This document shows, piece by piece, positions 35,367 through 44,087 of a stretch of DNA of 64,000 bases (positions are counted from its first letter, which is position 1; each line of letters opens with the position of its first letter). A program made the translations under genes and the position numbers. Source of the DNA: Pelosinus sp. UFO1 (GTDB lineage Bacteria > Bacillota > Negativicutes > DSM-13327); contig NZ_CP008852.1 of the NCBI RefSeq assembly GCF_000725345.1, forward strand, positions 1,269,693 to 1,333,692, given 5' to 3'. The notes beneath the pieces are model-generated. The model made no database searches and had not been told where the DNA came from. It saw only the letters and a program-made list of their open reading frames with translations.

Positions 35367-35501
35367 AAAATCACCTCCCGCTCAATAGTTTATCCATATC
35401 ATAGTGATTCATGTTATAAAAAGAAAATCGTCCATAAATTGGCAAGATTCATAAATAAGTCTTTACGCTATAAGGGCACAAATTCTGAAAAGTATTTGCA
35501 G

Positions 35502-35550
35502 GAATCAAGCCTCTTATTCGTAAATAGATTACTAATAAGAGGCTTGATTC
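35502..35550. repeat. Perfect 17-base inverted repeat hairpin
   Basis: GAATCAAGCCTCTTATT (35502-35518) and its exact reverse complement (35534-35550), loop of 15 bases, then TCTTA. It lies 49 bases before the QueG-like gene. It could be a terminator for an unseen transcript or a leader element. Confidence 0.65.
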
Positions 35551-35598
35551 TCTTAGGTTTATAATCTTGATACTATTTATAGTAAAGGAGTAAAGTGA

Positions 35599-36444
35599 AT
35601 GAAAGAAGAGATTATTTCGCAAATCACCAATTTTGTCAGTACTTCCGAGTTGAATAAGTTACCACATACGGAAATAAAAATCTACAATTCTCCTCTAATT
35701 GGGTTTGCGGATGTAAACAATCCAATTTTTGAAGTCTATAAGCAGAAGATAGGATCATTTCACCTGACACCGAAAGAATGGTTTGGTTTGGAATTTGAGG
35801 ATAGTTCCTTGTCCAAAGGAACCGTAATATGTTGGATCCTTCCTTTTACCGAAAGTGTCTTAAAAAGCAACTCCTTAGAAAATGAACTTCCTTCAAAAGA
35901 GTGGGCTCAAGCTAGATTTTATGGTGAGCAGTTTAATGATATGCTAAGAGAGTTTGTCGTCAATATAGTCACTGAAACGGGGAGTCGTACGGTTGCACCT
36001 TCTTTGAGTTCACACTGGAAGCGAAGCTATGACGATACTATTGGAATTGCATCGACTTGGTCGGAAAGGCATGCCGCTTATGCCGCTGGTCTAGGAACAT
36101 TTAGTCTAACCGATGCACTAATAACGGAACGTGGCATGGCGATGCGTGTTGGTAGTGTAATCACGGAATTGGTTCTAGAGTCTTCTCAAGCTACATACAA
36201 CGGAGTTTACGACAATTGCTTGCATTACAATTCCAATAGTTGTGGAGTTTGCATTCGTAGATGCCCAGCCGGAGCGATTTCAAAAAATGGGCACAATAAA
36301 GATGTATGCTTTGACTATACGCGCAAAATAGTAATGCCTGCAGTCAATGAAGCCTATGAGGTTACCACGCCCAGTTGTGGGCTATGCCAAACTAAGGTGC
36401 CTTGTGAAAAAGCCATTCCCAAAAGGCCCAAAGTAAAATCATAG
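35599..36444 (+). CDS. Epoxyqueuosine reductase-like iron-sulfur protein (short form)
   Basis: 281 residues. The region ERHAAYAAGLGTFSLTDALIT resembles the QueG core, and the C-terminal part has CGVCIRRCPAGAIS for one [4Fe-4S] cluster plus CGLCQTKVPCEKAIP, a less regular second set. QueG proper is ~370 residues; this short form lacks part of the cobalamin-binding N-terminus, so queuosine synthesis is not certain. Such short proteins are often annotated as 4Fe-4S epoxyqueuosine reductases. Single gene; AAAGGAG before the ATG. Confidence 0.75.
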   Translation: MKEEIISQITNFVSTSELNKLPHTEIKIYNSPLIGFADVNNPIFEVYKQKIGSFHLTPKEWFGLEFEDSSLSKGTVICWILPFTESVLKSNSLENELPSKEWAQARFYGEQFNDMLREFVVNIVTETGSRTVAPSLSSHWKRSYDDTIGIASTWSERHAAYAAGLGTFSLTDALITERGMAMRVGSVITELVLESSQATYNGVYDNCLHYNSNSCGVCIRRCPAGAISKNGHNKDVCFDYTRKIVMPAVNEAYEVTTPSCGLCQTKVPCEKAIPKRPKVKS

Positions 36445-36551
36445 TAATTAATTAAAGTTTGTAGGGATTTTGTTAATGCATAAGGTGATACTATCTTTTG
36501 TATTGATAAATTTAGTAAGAGTATTAATATATTCATTTAGGAGGCAGGAAA

Positions 36552-37067
36552 TTGGAAGGTGAGAACTTGGTTTCCGTGCATAATCAGTATGACATTTTTT
36601 TGGCGTCGCCGATTTCCAGCTTTGGTTCAGCTTCCCAGTATATAGATGATAGGTACAATACACTTCAACTCATTGGTATATTAGAAGATAAGGTAGGAAC
36701 CGTTTTTTACGCTGGGAGAAATCTACCGGATAAGGAAAACTTAGATGGTGATCAGGAGGTAACGAAAGATTTTGAGGCGATCAGAAATTGTGACTACTTT
36801 ATCATGTGTTATCCTGAAAAAAGTACATCGAGTGTGTTAGTTGAGGCGGGATATGCTCTTGCATTAGACAAGTTTTCTATCTATATTGTCCGAGATCTTT
36901 CCGATTTACCATTTCTGTTACAATTTGCGATACGATCGTTTAAAAACGTTCTAGCCTATGAATCAGAGTCCATAGAGGAATCTGCCGTATTTATAGAACG
37001 GGAAATTTTCCTAAATAGGGAGAGTAGCGGTAATCGTCCTCCTTATAGAGATAAAATTATGAAATAA
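36552..37067 (+). CDS. Nucleoside 2-deoxyribosyltransferase / TIR-like-fold protein
   Basis: 171 residues from TTG 36552, supported by AGGAGG at 36539-36544. The fold signals are DIFLASPISSFG (first strand), VFYAGRNLP, NCDYFIMCYPEKSTSSVLVEAGYAL with a conserved Glu, and FSIYIVRDLSDLPFLL. This order matches the deoxyribosyltransferase/TIR-like superfamily, whose members cleave N-glycosidic bonds of nucleosides or NAD+. No defence partner gene is adjacent. Specific activity unknown. Confidence 0.65.
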   Translation: MEGENLVSVHNQYDIFLASPISSFGSASQYIDDRYNTLQLIGILEDKVGTVFYAGRNLPDKENLDGDQEVTKDFEAIRNCDYFIMCYPEKSTSSVLVEAGYALALDKFSIYIVRDLSDLPFLLQFAIRSFKNVLAYESESIEESAVFIEREIFLNRESSGNRPPYRDKIMK

Positions 37068-37176
37068 GGGTTTAGATTGCCTGTGGTTCTCAATAACGGT
37101 ATTTTGCCGTATTTTTTGAAACTACATTCATATTTTAGTTCAACTTCGGTAAATACTAATCATAGGAGGTGATCCT

Positions 37177-37728
37177 ATGAAAGAGAAACTTCATCATAAG
37201 ACGATACGGCATTATAAAAAAATAGCGGCAGCACTTGGCAGTGCTGCAGTTGTTGCAGCTTCGATTATTCCGGGCATAGCTGCAGTAGTTGGATCTCCTG
37301 ATGTTACCCCGCCAGCAGCGGAGCCTACTACGCAAGAGGCACAACCTCAACAAGCTGATCAGCAGGCGCAAAATGTGTCGCAGGAAGAAGCGGGGGCAAA
37401 ACAGGTCCTAGATATAACCGCGACTGCATACGCACCAGGACCTCATGACAACGATCAGTGGGGTAACAAGACTCGTATGGGAACACAAATTAGACCTGGG
37501 GTAATTGCTGTGGATCCGAAAATAATCCCTCTCGGTTCACAAGTAATGATAAAGTATCCTGATGGTACAAAAGAATATGCAGTAGCAGAAGATACAGGCG
37601 GAGCTATCAAGGGACATCGAATCGATGTGGCAAAGTGGACGGTAAAAGAAGCAAGCCGATTTGGTATTAAACCTGTTAAACTATATGTATTAAATACTCC
37701 GGAACAGAGTAATGAAGGGCAAGCATAA
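37177..37728 (+). CDS. 3D-domain cell-wall protein
   Basis: 183 residues. An N-terminal hydrophobic segment (~14-38) acts as a signal peptide or anchor, followed by a Q/A/P-rich linker (~45-75) and a C-terminal 3D domain with its three Asp residues: GVIAVDPKIIPLGS, AEDTGGAIKG and HRIDVA. The domain is a double-psi barrel related to MltA-type lytic transglycosylases, so it probably cuts or binds peptidoglycan. AGGAGGTGAT precedes the ATG. Its stop is 2 bases from the end of the convergent MarR-GNAT gene. Confidence 0.88.
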   Translation: MKEKLHHKTIRHYKKIAAALGSAAVVAASIIPGIAAVVGSPDVTPPAAEPTTQEAQPQQADQQAQNVSQEEAGAKQVLDITATAYAPGPHDNDQWGNKTRMGTQIRPGVIAVDPKIIPLGSQVMIKYPDGTKEYAVAEDTGGAIKGHRIDVAKWTVKEASRFGIKPVKLYVLNTPEQSNEGQA

Positions 37729-37730
37729 GT

Positions 37731-38645
37731 TTACAAGTCTAAGTCCCAACGCTCCTCCAAGATATTTTCACCCCAAGTAGGATTTTCGTGAGAGCTTGTT
37801 AATGTGAAACCGTGACTTTTATAGATGTGGCGGGCAGTTTTAAGCAAGCTAAATGTTTCAAGAAAAACGTGTTTATAGCCTTTTTCGCGGCAAAAGTCTA
37901 ATGCCATTGTGACGAGTCTATGCCCTAAGCCTCTGCCGCGGATTTCAGGCTCAATTAAGAAATATCTTAGCTGAGCAGTCGAATTATCAGACTTGACGAT
38001 TACTACGCTACCGATAGGTTTGTTTTCTATTTCTGCGATTAGCATGCATTCATAGTTTATATCATAGTGCTTTGCGAAATGATGTAAACCTTTGTCTACA
38101 TAATCTCTAAAAACGGAATTTAACCCATATTCCTCTTCGTATAAGACGCAATGTCGGGAAAGAATGTAATCAATATCTGAGGCAATAAAATTTCGTATTA
38201 TAATTGGGTTAACACGATCTGATATGATGTTTTTAATTATTTCCATTGCCTCTGTAACTTTTGTAAGCTGATTCTCATCTAAAGGTTGAATTAGAGAAGC
38301 AATGTGCTCATCGGATTTTTGGTTTAGATTTGCGATTGTTTCATTGCCTTTCACTGTTAAAGTAATCAAGTTTATTCGATTATCTTTTATAGACTGAACT
38401 TTTGAAATAAGTTGGTTTTTTTCTAAAACCTTGATAATTCTACTCATATAACTACGGTCTATATTTAGGCGAGCGGCCAACGCATTGGAGGTACAATGCG
38501 TTATTTTGCTTATTTCAAGCAGTACACGAGCCTCTGTTAAGGCGTAGCCACTCTCTAGAATATGCTGATTAAGTAATCCTAAAATATTGGTATAAAATCG
38601 ATTGAAACTTCTGATCTTATGAATACAATCTAGATTATTTTGCAT
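37731..38645 (-). CDS. MarR-GNAT fusion: regulator with N-acetyltransferase domain
   Basis: 304 residues from ATG 38645 (TAGGAGG upstream; a longer frame runs into the promoter). Residues ~1-140 form a MarR winged helix (SNALAARLNIDRSYMSRIIKVLEKNQLI). Residues ~150-304 form a GNAT domain with the acetyl-CoA loop PEIRGRGLGHRLV and the terminal IYKSHGFTL. Such fusions are widespread; the acetyl acceptor is unknown. Direct repeats in its promoter suggest autoregulation. Confidence 0.9.
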   Translation of the reverse strand: MQNNLDCIHKIRSFNRFYTNILGLLNQHILESGYALTEARVLLEISKITHCTSNALAARLNIDRSYMSRIIKVLEKNQLISKVQSIKDNRINLITLTVKGNETIANLNQKSDEHIASLIQPLDENQLTKVTEAMEIIKNIISDRVNPIIIRNFIASDIDYILSRHCVLYEEEYGLNSVFRDYVDKGLHHFAKHYDINYECMLIAEIENKPIGSVVIVKSDNSTAQLRYFLIEPEIRGRGLGHRLVTMALDFCREKGYKHVFLETFSLLKTARHIYKSHGFTLTSSHENPTWGENILEERWDLDL

Positions 38646-38669
38646 AATTAATCCTCCTAAAACTAATTG

Positions 38670-38717
38670 TGGACTTTGTCCTCTAATTAGTTTATGAAAA
38701 ATAATGGACTTTGTCAA
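38670..38717 (-). promoter_or_regulatory. Promoter and repeated operator of the MarR-GNAT gene
   Basis: On the minus strand TTGACA (38717-38712), 17-base spacer, TAAACT (38694-38689). The 11-mer GACAAAGTCCA occurs twice in the same direction (38715-38705 and 38680-38670), 35 bp apart, one in the -35 box and one just after the -10. Both copies are bordered by AACTAATT-type sequence. Confidence 0.7.
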
Positions 38718-38800
38718 CTAATTTGTGTTGAGGGAAGAAAGGTTCAATGTAACTATAAAATGAACTAGCAACTCAAACATGTGTGATAATTAGATAGAAA

Positions 38801-38827
38801 AGTATTAGCGTAAAGCTAATACTTTTT
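38801..38827. terminator. Hairpin terminator
   Basis: AGTATTAGC (38801-38809) pairs with GCTAATACT (38815-38823), followed by TTTTC. It lies in the 400-base gap between divergent MarR genes with no obvious gene before it. Confidence 0.6.
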
Positions 38828-38960
38828 CTATAGAAGCAGCAAAGTGGGACATTCCTTTGTTTTTACTTAAAACAAATCAATAGAGTAAAGATAGGAAACG
38901 TAATATACGATATGCGAGGAAAAAGAACGTTAGTAGAAGATAAGTAGTATTACTATTTTT

Positions 38961-39015
38961 TAGTTGAAATATCAACTAAAAAATAGTAGAATGTAATTAG
39001 TTGATATTTCAACTA
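38961..39015 (+). promoter_or_regulatory. Promoter with two mirror-image MarR operators
   Basis: TAGTTGAAATATCAACTA (38961-38978) and TAGTTGATATTTCAACTA (38998-39015) are exact reverse complements of each other and each is itself a near-palindrome. Between and over them lies a promoter TTGAAA (38964-38969), 17-base spacer, TAGAAT (38987-38992). One operator covers the -35 box and the other the start site. Probable autorepression by the MarR protein encoded at 39045. Confidence 0.8.
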
Positions 39016-39044
39016 AAAGTAATCATGGGGGAATTGATAGTAGT

Positions 39045-39503
39045 ATGCTTAAAAATAAAGTGCTACGGGAAGTTGGTATGCTTGCTCGTTGTATCCAATC
39101 GATTAGTGATATTAAATATCGTGATATCAAATTACAAAGAGGGCAGTTTATCTTTCTGACTCGGATATGTGAATGTCCAGGTATCAATTTAATTGAACTT
39201 TCCAATATTCTCAAAGTCGATAAGGCAACAACAACGAAGGCAATACAAAAGCTGATGGAAGAGAATTATGTAATAAGAGAACGCAATAATGCAGACAAAA
39301 GAATGTGGCATTTGTTTCCTTCTTCAAAGGCCCAGGAGTTTTATCCTTATATCATCCAACAAGAAAACTGCAATATTGAAAGCTGTTTTACTGGATTTAG
39401 TCTTGAGGAAAAGGAAACTGTATATCACTTGCTCAAGAGAATGCGTGAAAATATTGAACAGGATTGGAAGGAACTAAAAACGTGTAAAGAGGATTTAGAA
39501 TAA
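39045..39503 (+). CDS. MarR-family transcriptional regulator
   Basis: 152 residues with the full MarR winged helix: GINLIELSNILKVDKATTTKAIQKLMEENYVIRERNNADKR-like core at ~50-90 and dimerising helices at both ends. It probably represses its own operon through the two operators at 38961-39015 and is released by a small ligand. GGGGGA lies before the ATG. The acetyltransferase gene follows 40 bases downstream in the same transcript. Confidence 0.92.
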   Translation: MLKNKVLREVGMLARCIQSISDIKYRDIKLQRGQFIFLTRICECPGINLIELSNILKVDKATTTKAIQKLMEENYVIRERNNADKRMWHLFPSSKAQEFYPYIIQQENCNIESCFTGFSLEEKETVYHLLKRMRENIEQDWKELKTCKEDLE

Positions 39504-39543
39504 AGAGTGTTAAAAAAACTACTCACTAAGGGAGAGGTTAATA

Positions 39544-40035
39544 ATGACAAAAATTATTTTCAAAGAGTATTCTAAGGAGTATAAAGAGGCAATCATTCAT
39601 TTAATTCTCGATATTCAACAAAATGAATTTAGTATTCCAATAACGAAAGAAGACCAACCAGATTTAAGTGATATACCTAATTTTTATCAATCGGGCAAGG
39701 GTAATTTTTGGGTGGCTTTATGCAACAATCAGGTTGTTGGGACGATTTCATTGATAGATATAGGAAATAGCCAAGGCGCATTGCGGAAAATGTTTGTGAA
39801 AGATGCCTATAGGGGAAGTAAGTATAATATATCAAAACTATTGTTGCAAAAATTGATGGGATGGGCAAAAGAATGTAGTATTCATGAAATTTATCTAGGA
39901 ACCACTGAAAAATTTTTAGCGGCCCATCGTTTCTATGAAAAAAATAACTTTATTCAAATAGCAAAAGAGGACTTGCCAAACGGGTTTCCGATCATGAAAG
40001 TTGATACGAGATTTTACAAAATTAAGCTTAAATAA
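39544..40035 (+). CDS. GNAT-family N-acetyltransferase
   Basis: 163 residues, one GNAT domain: GTISLIDIGNSQGALRKMFV (strand 4), the acetyl-CoA loop DAYRGSKYNISKLLLQ (a variant of Q/RxxGxG/A), and IYLGTTEKFLAAHRFYEKNNF. Acetylates an unknown amine, perhaps the compound sensed by the upstream MarR protein. AGGGAGAGG before the ATG. Terminator at 40057. Confidence 0.88.
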   Translation: MTKIIFKEYSKEYKEAIIHLILDIQQNEFSIPITKEDQPDLSDIPNFYQSGKGNFWVALCNNQVVGTISLIDIGNSQGALRKMFVKDAYRGSKYNISKLLLQKLMGWAKECSIHEIYLGTTEKFLAAHRFYEKNNFIQIAKEDLPNGFPIMKVDTRFYKIKLK

Positions 40036-40056
40036 CAAACTTTGTAGTATGAAAAA

Positions 40057-40088
40057 ACATCCTTAGTCGATTATTGACTAAGGATGTT
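40057..40088. terminator. Terminator after the MarR-GNAT operon
   Basis: AACATCCTTAGTC (40057-40069) pairs exactly with GACTAAGGATGTT (40076-40088), preceded by an A run and followed by TA. Confidence 0.85.
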
Positions 40089-40206
40089 TACTATTTAAAT
40101 AAACTTTAAGATTTATGGAACTGTATTAAGTTTATAGAGGATAAATAAAAGACGAATTGAATAATAATTAACATGAAACGCCCACCCAAGACCTAGGAGG
40201 AGGATA

Positions 40207-40779
40207 ATGAGAATGAAATTTCCTAAAGAAACTGTGTTACTTATTATTGATGTGCAAAAGGCAATCGATAATCCAGTATGGTCTAAACATGGAAACCGCA
40301 ATCATCCTAAAGCCGAAGAGAATATGGCGACAATTATTCAGGAGTGGAGAAAATCTGGGCGAAACATAATCCATGTCAAACATGAATCAAAGGAACCTAA
40401 TTCCACCTATCGCCCTGACAGTTTTGGATGTGAGTTCAAAGAATGTGTTACCCCTATAGCTGGTGAACGAATTATTAGTAAGCATGTGAATAGTGCCTTT
40501 ATTGGGACAAAGCTTGAAGCAACTTTAAGAGAGCAAAATATTTCAGATTTGGTGGTCTTTGGTGTTATCACGAATAACTCTGTGGAAACCACAGTGAGAA
40601 TGGCTGGAAATTTGGGATTTAATACATACGTAGTAGAGGATGCAACGTTTACCTTTGCAAAACCAGATTATTATGGACGTATTTATAGTGCAGAGGAGGT
40701 GCATGGGATATCCCTGGCAAATATGAATCATGAATACTGTAAGATTATCAGCACGAGTGAATTAATGAATATGTTATAA
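40207..40779 (+). CDS. Isochorismatase-family hydrolase with Ser at the nucleophile position
   Basis: 190 residues. Family triad Asp-Lys-Cys: Asp15 in LLIIDVQKA and Lys92 in IISKHVNSAF are present, but the segment GVITNNSVETT has Ser125 where the catalytic Cys normally lies. The rest of the motif (RMAGNLGF, VEDATFTF) is conserved, so the protein is not decayed. Members hydrolyse amides or isochorismate. AGGAGGAGG lies before two possible starts (ATG 40207 and 40213). Single gene. Confidence 0.85.
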   Translation: MRMKFPKETVLLIIDVQKAIDNPVWSKHGNRNHPKAEENMATIIQEWRKSGRNIIHVKHESKEPNSTYRPDSFGCEFKECVTPIAGERIISKHVNSAFIGTKLEATLREQNISDLVVFGVITNNSVETTVRMAGNLGFNTYVVEDATFTFAKPDYYGRIYSAEEVHGISLANMNHEYCKIISTSELMNML

Positions 40780-40879
40780 AATAAATACCTTTGTCAAAGC
40801 TGTTTTTGGGGGTGAGTGTTATTTGTATTACATGCCAGATTTTACTTGAGGAAGTAATGCCAAAGATTTATAGGCAGCT

Positions 40880-42235
40880 TCATATTTCTTCATAATCTTC
40901 CATTGGTTCAATGATGGTAAAAAGAATGAGAAGGGTCATTAATGAGCTTGTGGATAAGAAAGTAAATACCATATCCCAGTTGAATTTATCCAAGAGAACA
41001 CCTACGACAAAAGGGGCAAATGCACCGCCCAACGATCCGGCTGTGTTAATGATTGAAGCTGCAAAGGGACACTTCTCTTTTGATGCAAGACCCATAGGAT
41101 ACACCAGAAAGGTGGAGTAACCTAGATTCAAAAGAATACCGGCAAGTAAGAGAACGGTGCTGAGAACGATTGGATCATTAGGGGCATACAACAAGGAATA
41201 CATCATACATACGGTAGAGGCGGCAGTTAAAATCATTACTGGTTTGCGGCGTTTATCAAAGATTTTATCCGATAACCATCCGCCAATTAGATTCCCTAAC
41301 ATAGCACCTACCCAGGGGGCTGCTGCCACAAAGCCCATTTTTATAATGGAAAATTTCTTAACTGTAACAAGATAAGTAGGTACCCAAGTCATGATGGCAT
41401 AGGTAATTCCAACCATGAAGAAATATCCCAAAGCACAGCCCCAGATGTTCCAGGAAAAAAGTACTTCTCGATTGGTATTAAGGGGCTGGATTTTCTTCGT
41501 ACGTATGATCTTGTCTAACCAGCGTAATGAGTTAATTTTCTGGAGTTTCTTACTATTAATGGTATCTTCGCTGGCGGTTATCCCAGAATTTATATAATCA
41601 ACCTCGATCTTTGAGCAATAGGGACTGTCTTTGGGATTATCTTTTACTAACCACCACCATAGGACAGCAGAAATAAAACCAGGAATAGCAAACAGGTAGA
41701 ATACTTCTCGCCAACCAAATACCAAAATGATCCATGCGCAGATTGGCGGCACAATTGCAGGAGCAAATTTTATGGATGACATGAAAATGCCTGTTGCAGT
41801 TCCTTTTTCCTGGGGAGGAAACCAGCGGTTAATGGTAGTTACGATTCCAATATTGAGCGGTCCCTCGGAAAATCCCAATAATAGCCGAGCAGCCTTAAGC
41901 TGGAAAACTGAAGTAGCTACTCCCATGACAAGGGTTGCTAAAGAAGTTAAAATAATGGATAAAGAGAAAAGTTTACGTACACCGTATCTGCCAAAGAAAA
42001 ATCCCGCGGGAATTTGAATGATAGCATAGCCAAGATAAAACAAGCTAGTCATGGCACCTATATCTGTGTTAGTCAATTTGAAACTTTCTTTAATAAATGG
42101 AACGATCACACCAATATTGGCTCTATCCGCACCGGCGATCATGTAAACAAGAAATATCATTGATACAACTATCCAACGAAATTTGGTCTTTTTCTTTAGT
42201 ATTGTTTGGATATTTTGCTCTATAACGTTTTGCAC
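40880..42235 (-). CDS. MFS transporter, anion:cation symporter (ACS) family
   Basis: 451 residues from GTG 42235, where AAAGGGG lies eight bases upstream; an earlier GTG at 42283 would overlap the preceding gene and has no site. Twelve membrane helices. DRANIGVIVPFIKESFKLTNTDIG after helix 1 and GFSEGPLNIGIVTTINRWFPPQEKGTATGIF are typical of ACS members that import sugar acids or other organic anions (galactonate, glucarate, tartrate types). Last gene of a three-gene operon with an RraA-like protein and a hydroxyacid dehydrogenase. Confidence 0.88.
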   Translation of the reverse strand: MQNVIEQNIQTILKKKTKFRWIVVSMIFLVYMIAGADRANIGVIVPFIKESFKLTNTDIGAMTSLFYLGYAIIQIPAGFFFGRYGVRKLFSLSIILTSLATLVMGVATSVFQLKAARLLLGFSEGPLNIGIVTTINRWFPPQEKGTATGIFMSSIKFAPAIVPPICAWIILVFGWREVFYLFAIPGFISAVLWWWLVKDNPKDSPYCSKIEVDYINSGITASEDTINSKKLQKINSLRWLDKIIRTKKIQPLNTNREVLFSWNIWGCALGYFFMVGITYAIMTWVPTYLVTVKKFSIIKMGFVAAAPWVGAMLGNLIGGWLSDKIFDKRRKPVMILTAASTVCMMYSLLYAPNDPIVLSTVLLLAGILLNLGYSTFLVYPMGLASKEKCPFAASIINTAGSLGGAFAPFVVGVLLDKFNWDMVFTFLSTSSLMTLLILFTIIEPMEDYEEI

Positions 42236-42266
42236 GATTGATTGCCCCTTTCTTGGCACCTTCTCT

Positions 42267-42944
42267 TTATCCGATATATTCACAGCCGCGCTCTTGAAGC
42301 GCTTTATCCACCCAAGTCCGATCCCAATTCATGTTTTCGATATCTTTCATGGTTTGTTGTTCAGCAAGATTTTTCGCTTTGGTTTTTTGTAGCAGCTCTG
42401 GTGCATCTTCTGGCTTAATAACGACTAGACCATCTTCATCACCGATAAGAATATCTCCAGGCTGAATCACTACACCGCCGCAGGAAATCGGAGCATTAAT
42501 TTCTCCAGGACCGTCTTTGTATGGACCAGCAGGTGTAATCCCTGCTGCATAGATTGGCATATCAATTTTTTTCAGGGTTTCTATATCCCGAATGGCTCCG
42601 TCAATAACAAAGCCCCCAAGACCCCGTTTTTTTGCCCACAATACCATCAATTCGCCCATAATAGAATTACTCATGTCACCTTGTGCATCGACTACTAGAA
42701 TATCGCCAGGCTGTGCGAGATCAAGGGCTTTGTGAAGCAGCAGATTATCACCAGGACGTGATCGAATGGTAAAAGCAGGGCCTAGTAAAGGGGCCTGATT
42801 CATAGGACGAATTCTTGCATCTATACAGAACATTCGATTCATATTATCTGCAATATTAGCCACTGGTAAGCCTGCAAAACTTTTAATTAAGTCTTTTGAC
42901 GGACGATTTATCTGGGTGTAAATACGTAATCCTACATTTGACAT
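42267..42944 (-). CDS. RraA-family protein (HMG/oxaloacetate aldolase-like)
   Basis: 225 residues from ATG 42944 (AAGGAG upstream). Motifs: VANIADNMNRM, GPAFTIRSRPGDNLLLHKAL, GDILVVDAQGD, GGFVIDGAIRDIETL and GDEDGLVVI. The GxVxDGxxRD-type segment binds the metal and substrate in 4-hydroxy-4-methyl-2-oxoglutarate aldolases/oxaloacetate decarboxylases; true RNase E regulators are usually shorter (~160). Given the neighbours it is probably a catabolic lyase or decarboxylase. Confidence 0.85.
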   Translation of the reverse strand: MSNVGLRIYTQINRPSKDLIKSFAGLPVANIADNMNRMFCIDARIRPMNQAPLLGPAFTIRSRPGDNLLLHKALDLAQPGDILVVDAQGDMSNSIMGELMVLWAKKRGLGGFVIDGAIRDIETLKKIDMPIYAAGITPAGPYKDGPGEINAPISCGGVVIQPGDILIGDEDGLVVIKPEDAPELLQKTKAKNLAEQQTMKDIENMNWDRTWVDKALQERGCEYIG

Positions 42945-42991
42945 GGTTAACACTCCTTTTATTCCATTATGTACAAAAATATATTTTGGAG

Positions 42992-43960
42992 CTAGACTTT
43001 TCTAATGATATTATCGGGCAATGCACCCCCTTCCATTTTCGCGATATTTTGAAAGGATAAACGGAGAACTTCTTCCAAGACATCGCGTGTGCCTCCGGCG
43101 ATATGGGGAGTAACAAGCGCATTATCAAGCCCAAACAGCGGATTGTCTTTATGTACAGGCTCTGAAGCAAATGTATCCAAGCCTGCACCAAGTAAACGAC
43201 CCTCTTTTAAAGCCTGTGCAAGTGCCAGCTCGTCTACGATATTGCCTCTAGCAACATTAATTAAGATTGCATTAGGTTTCATTAACCTAAATTCTTTTTC
43301 CCCAATCATATTTTTAGTTTCAGGAAGTAATGGAACGTGGAGACTCATAATATCAGATGTTGATAACAAATCTTTCAATGGTACGTAACTTACGCCAAGT
43401 TCTTTTTCTTTTTCTGGTGAAAGTCTGTATGCGTCGAAATAGATTATTTTGGTTCCAAACCCTTTAGACAACCTAGCGACTTGTTTACCAATGTTGCCAA
43501 TGCCAATGATACCATGGGTTTTGCCTTTCATCTCAAACATAAAGGGGCGGTATTCGAACATCAGCCACTTTCCTTGTTTGGTTTCTCGGTCTAAAAAATG
43601 CAGCTTGCGGTATAAACATAAAATCATGCCGATTGTCATCTCTGCCACACTGGTTGAATTTACCCCGGGAGTACTGGAAACCATAATCTCCATTTCAGCG
43701 GCGGCGATTAAATCAATGTTGTCTACCCCGCTGCCAGTCTTTTGTATTAGTTTTACATGGGGAGCCTTTTCCAGCAATTGGCGTTTAATCGGAAAGGCCG
43801 CGGTAATTAAATACTGTGCTTGTGAGAGGCAAAGTTTTCTTTGGCTCTCATTTAACTGATCCCAATACGCTACTTCTGTGCCTGGACTTTTATAAGTCTC
43901 AATAAACTCATGTGCTGCAGGTGATACTTTCTCAAAGTAAATTACTTTTGTACCCATCAT
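42992..43960 (-). CDS. D-2-hydroxyacid dehydrogenase (NAD-dependent)
   Basis: 322 residues. NAD-binding GIGNIGKQVARLSKGFG at ~147-163, catalytic residues in NVARGNIVDE (Arg), the Glu of FASEPV and the His of TPHIAGGT. Oxidises or reduces a 2-hydroxyacid/2-ketoacid pair; phosphoglycerate-dehydrogenase-like but with no ACT domain. First gene of the operon with the RraA-like protein and the MFS transporter, divergent from a LysR gene. CAGGAGG before two adjacent ATGs (43960, 43957). Confidence 0.9.
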   Translation of the reverse strand: MMGTKVIYFEKVSPAAHEFIETYKSPGTEVAYWDQLNESQRKLCLSQAQYLITAAFPIKRQLLEKAPHVKLIQKTGSGVDNIDLIAAAEMEIMVSSTPGVNSTSVAEMTIGMILCLYRKLHFLDRETKQGKWLMFEYRPFMFEMKGKTHGIIGIGNIGKQVARLSKGFGTKIIYFDAYRLSPEKEKELGVSYVPLKDLLSTSDIMSLHVPLLPETKNMIGEKEFRLMKPNAILINVARGNIVDELALAQALKEGRLLGAGLDTFASEPVHKDNPLFGLDNALVTPHIAGGTRDVLEEVLRLSFQNIAKMEGGALPDNIIRKV

Positions 43961-44087
43961 TAACCTCCTGAATTTTTTGAATTGACTAAATGTTCTATCT
44001 AATCTAATATTAAATAGAAATGTTTAAATAGTAAAACGAATTAAATGGCTATATAATAGCAGGATTTATGGTATTTGGAGGTACATC

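Noticed and set aside
35024-35374. 116-codon minus-strand frame spanning repeat copy A
   Set aside because: It runs through a terminator and the dispersed repeat into the C39-like gene. The well-supported 42-residue gene on that strand uses a different frame.
36354-36663. Short minus-strand frames at the end of the QueG-like gene
   Set aside because: They overlap the 3' end of a clear gene and the start of the next, with no ribosome site.
36552-37067. Thoeris or other TIR-based anti-phage system
   Set aside because: No SIR2-like, TIR-effector or other known partner gene lies beside it; it stands alone with its own signals.
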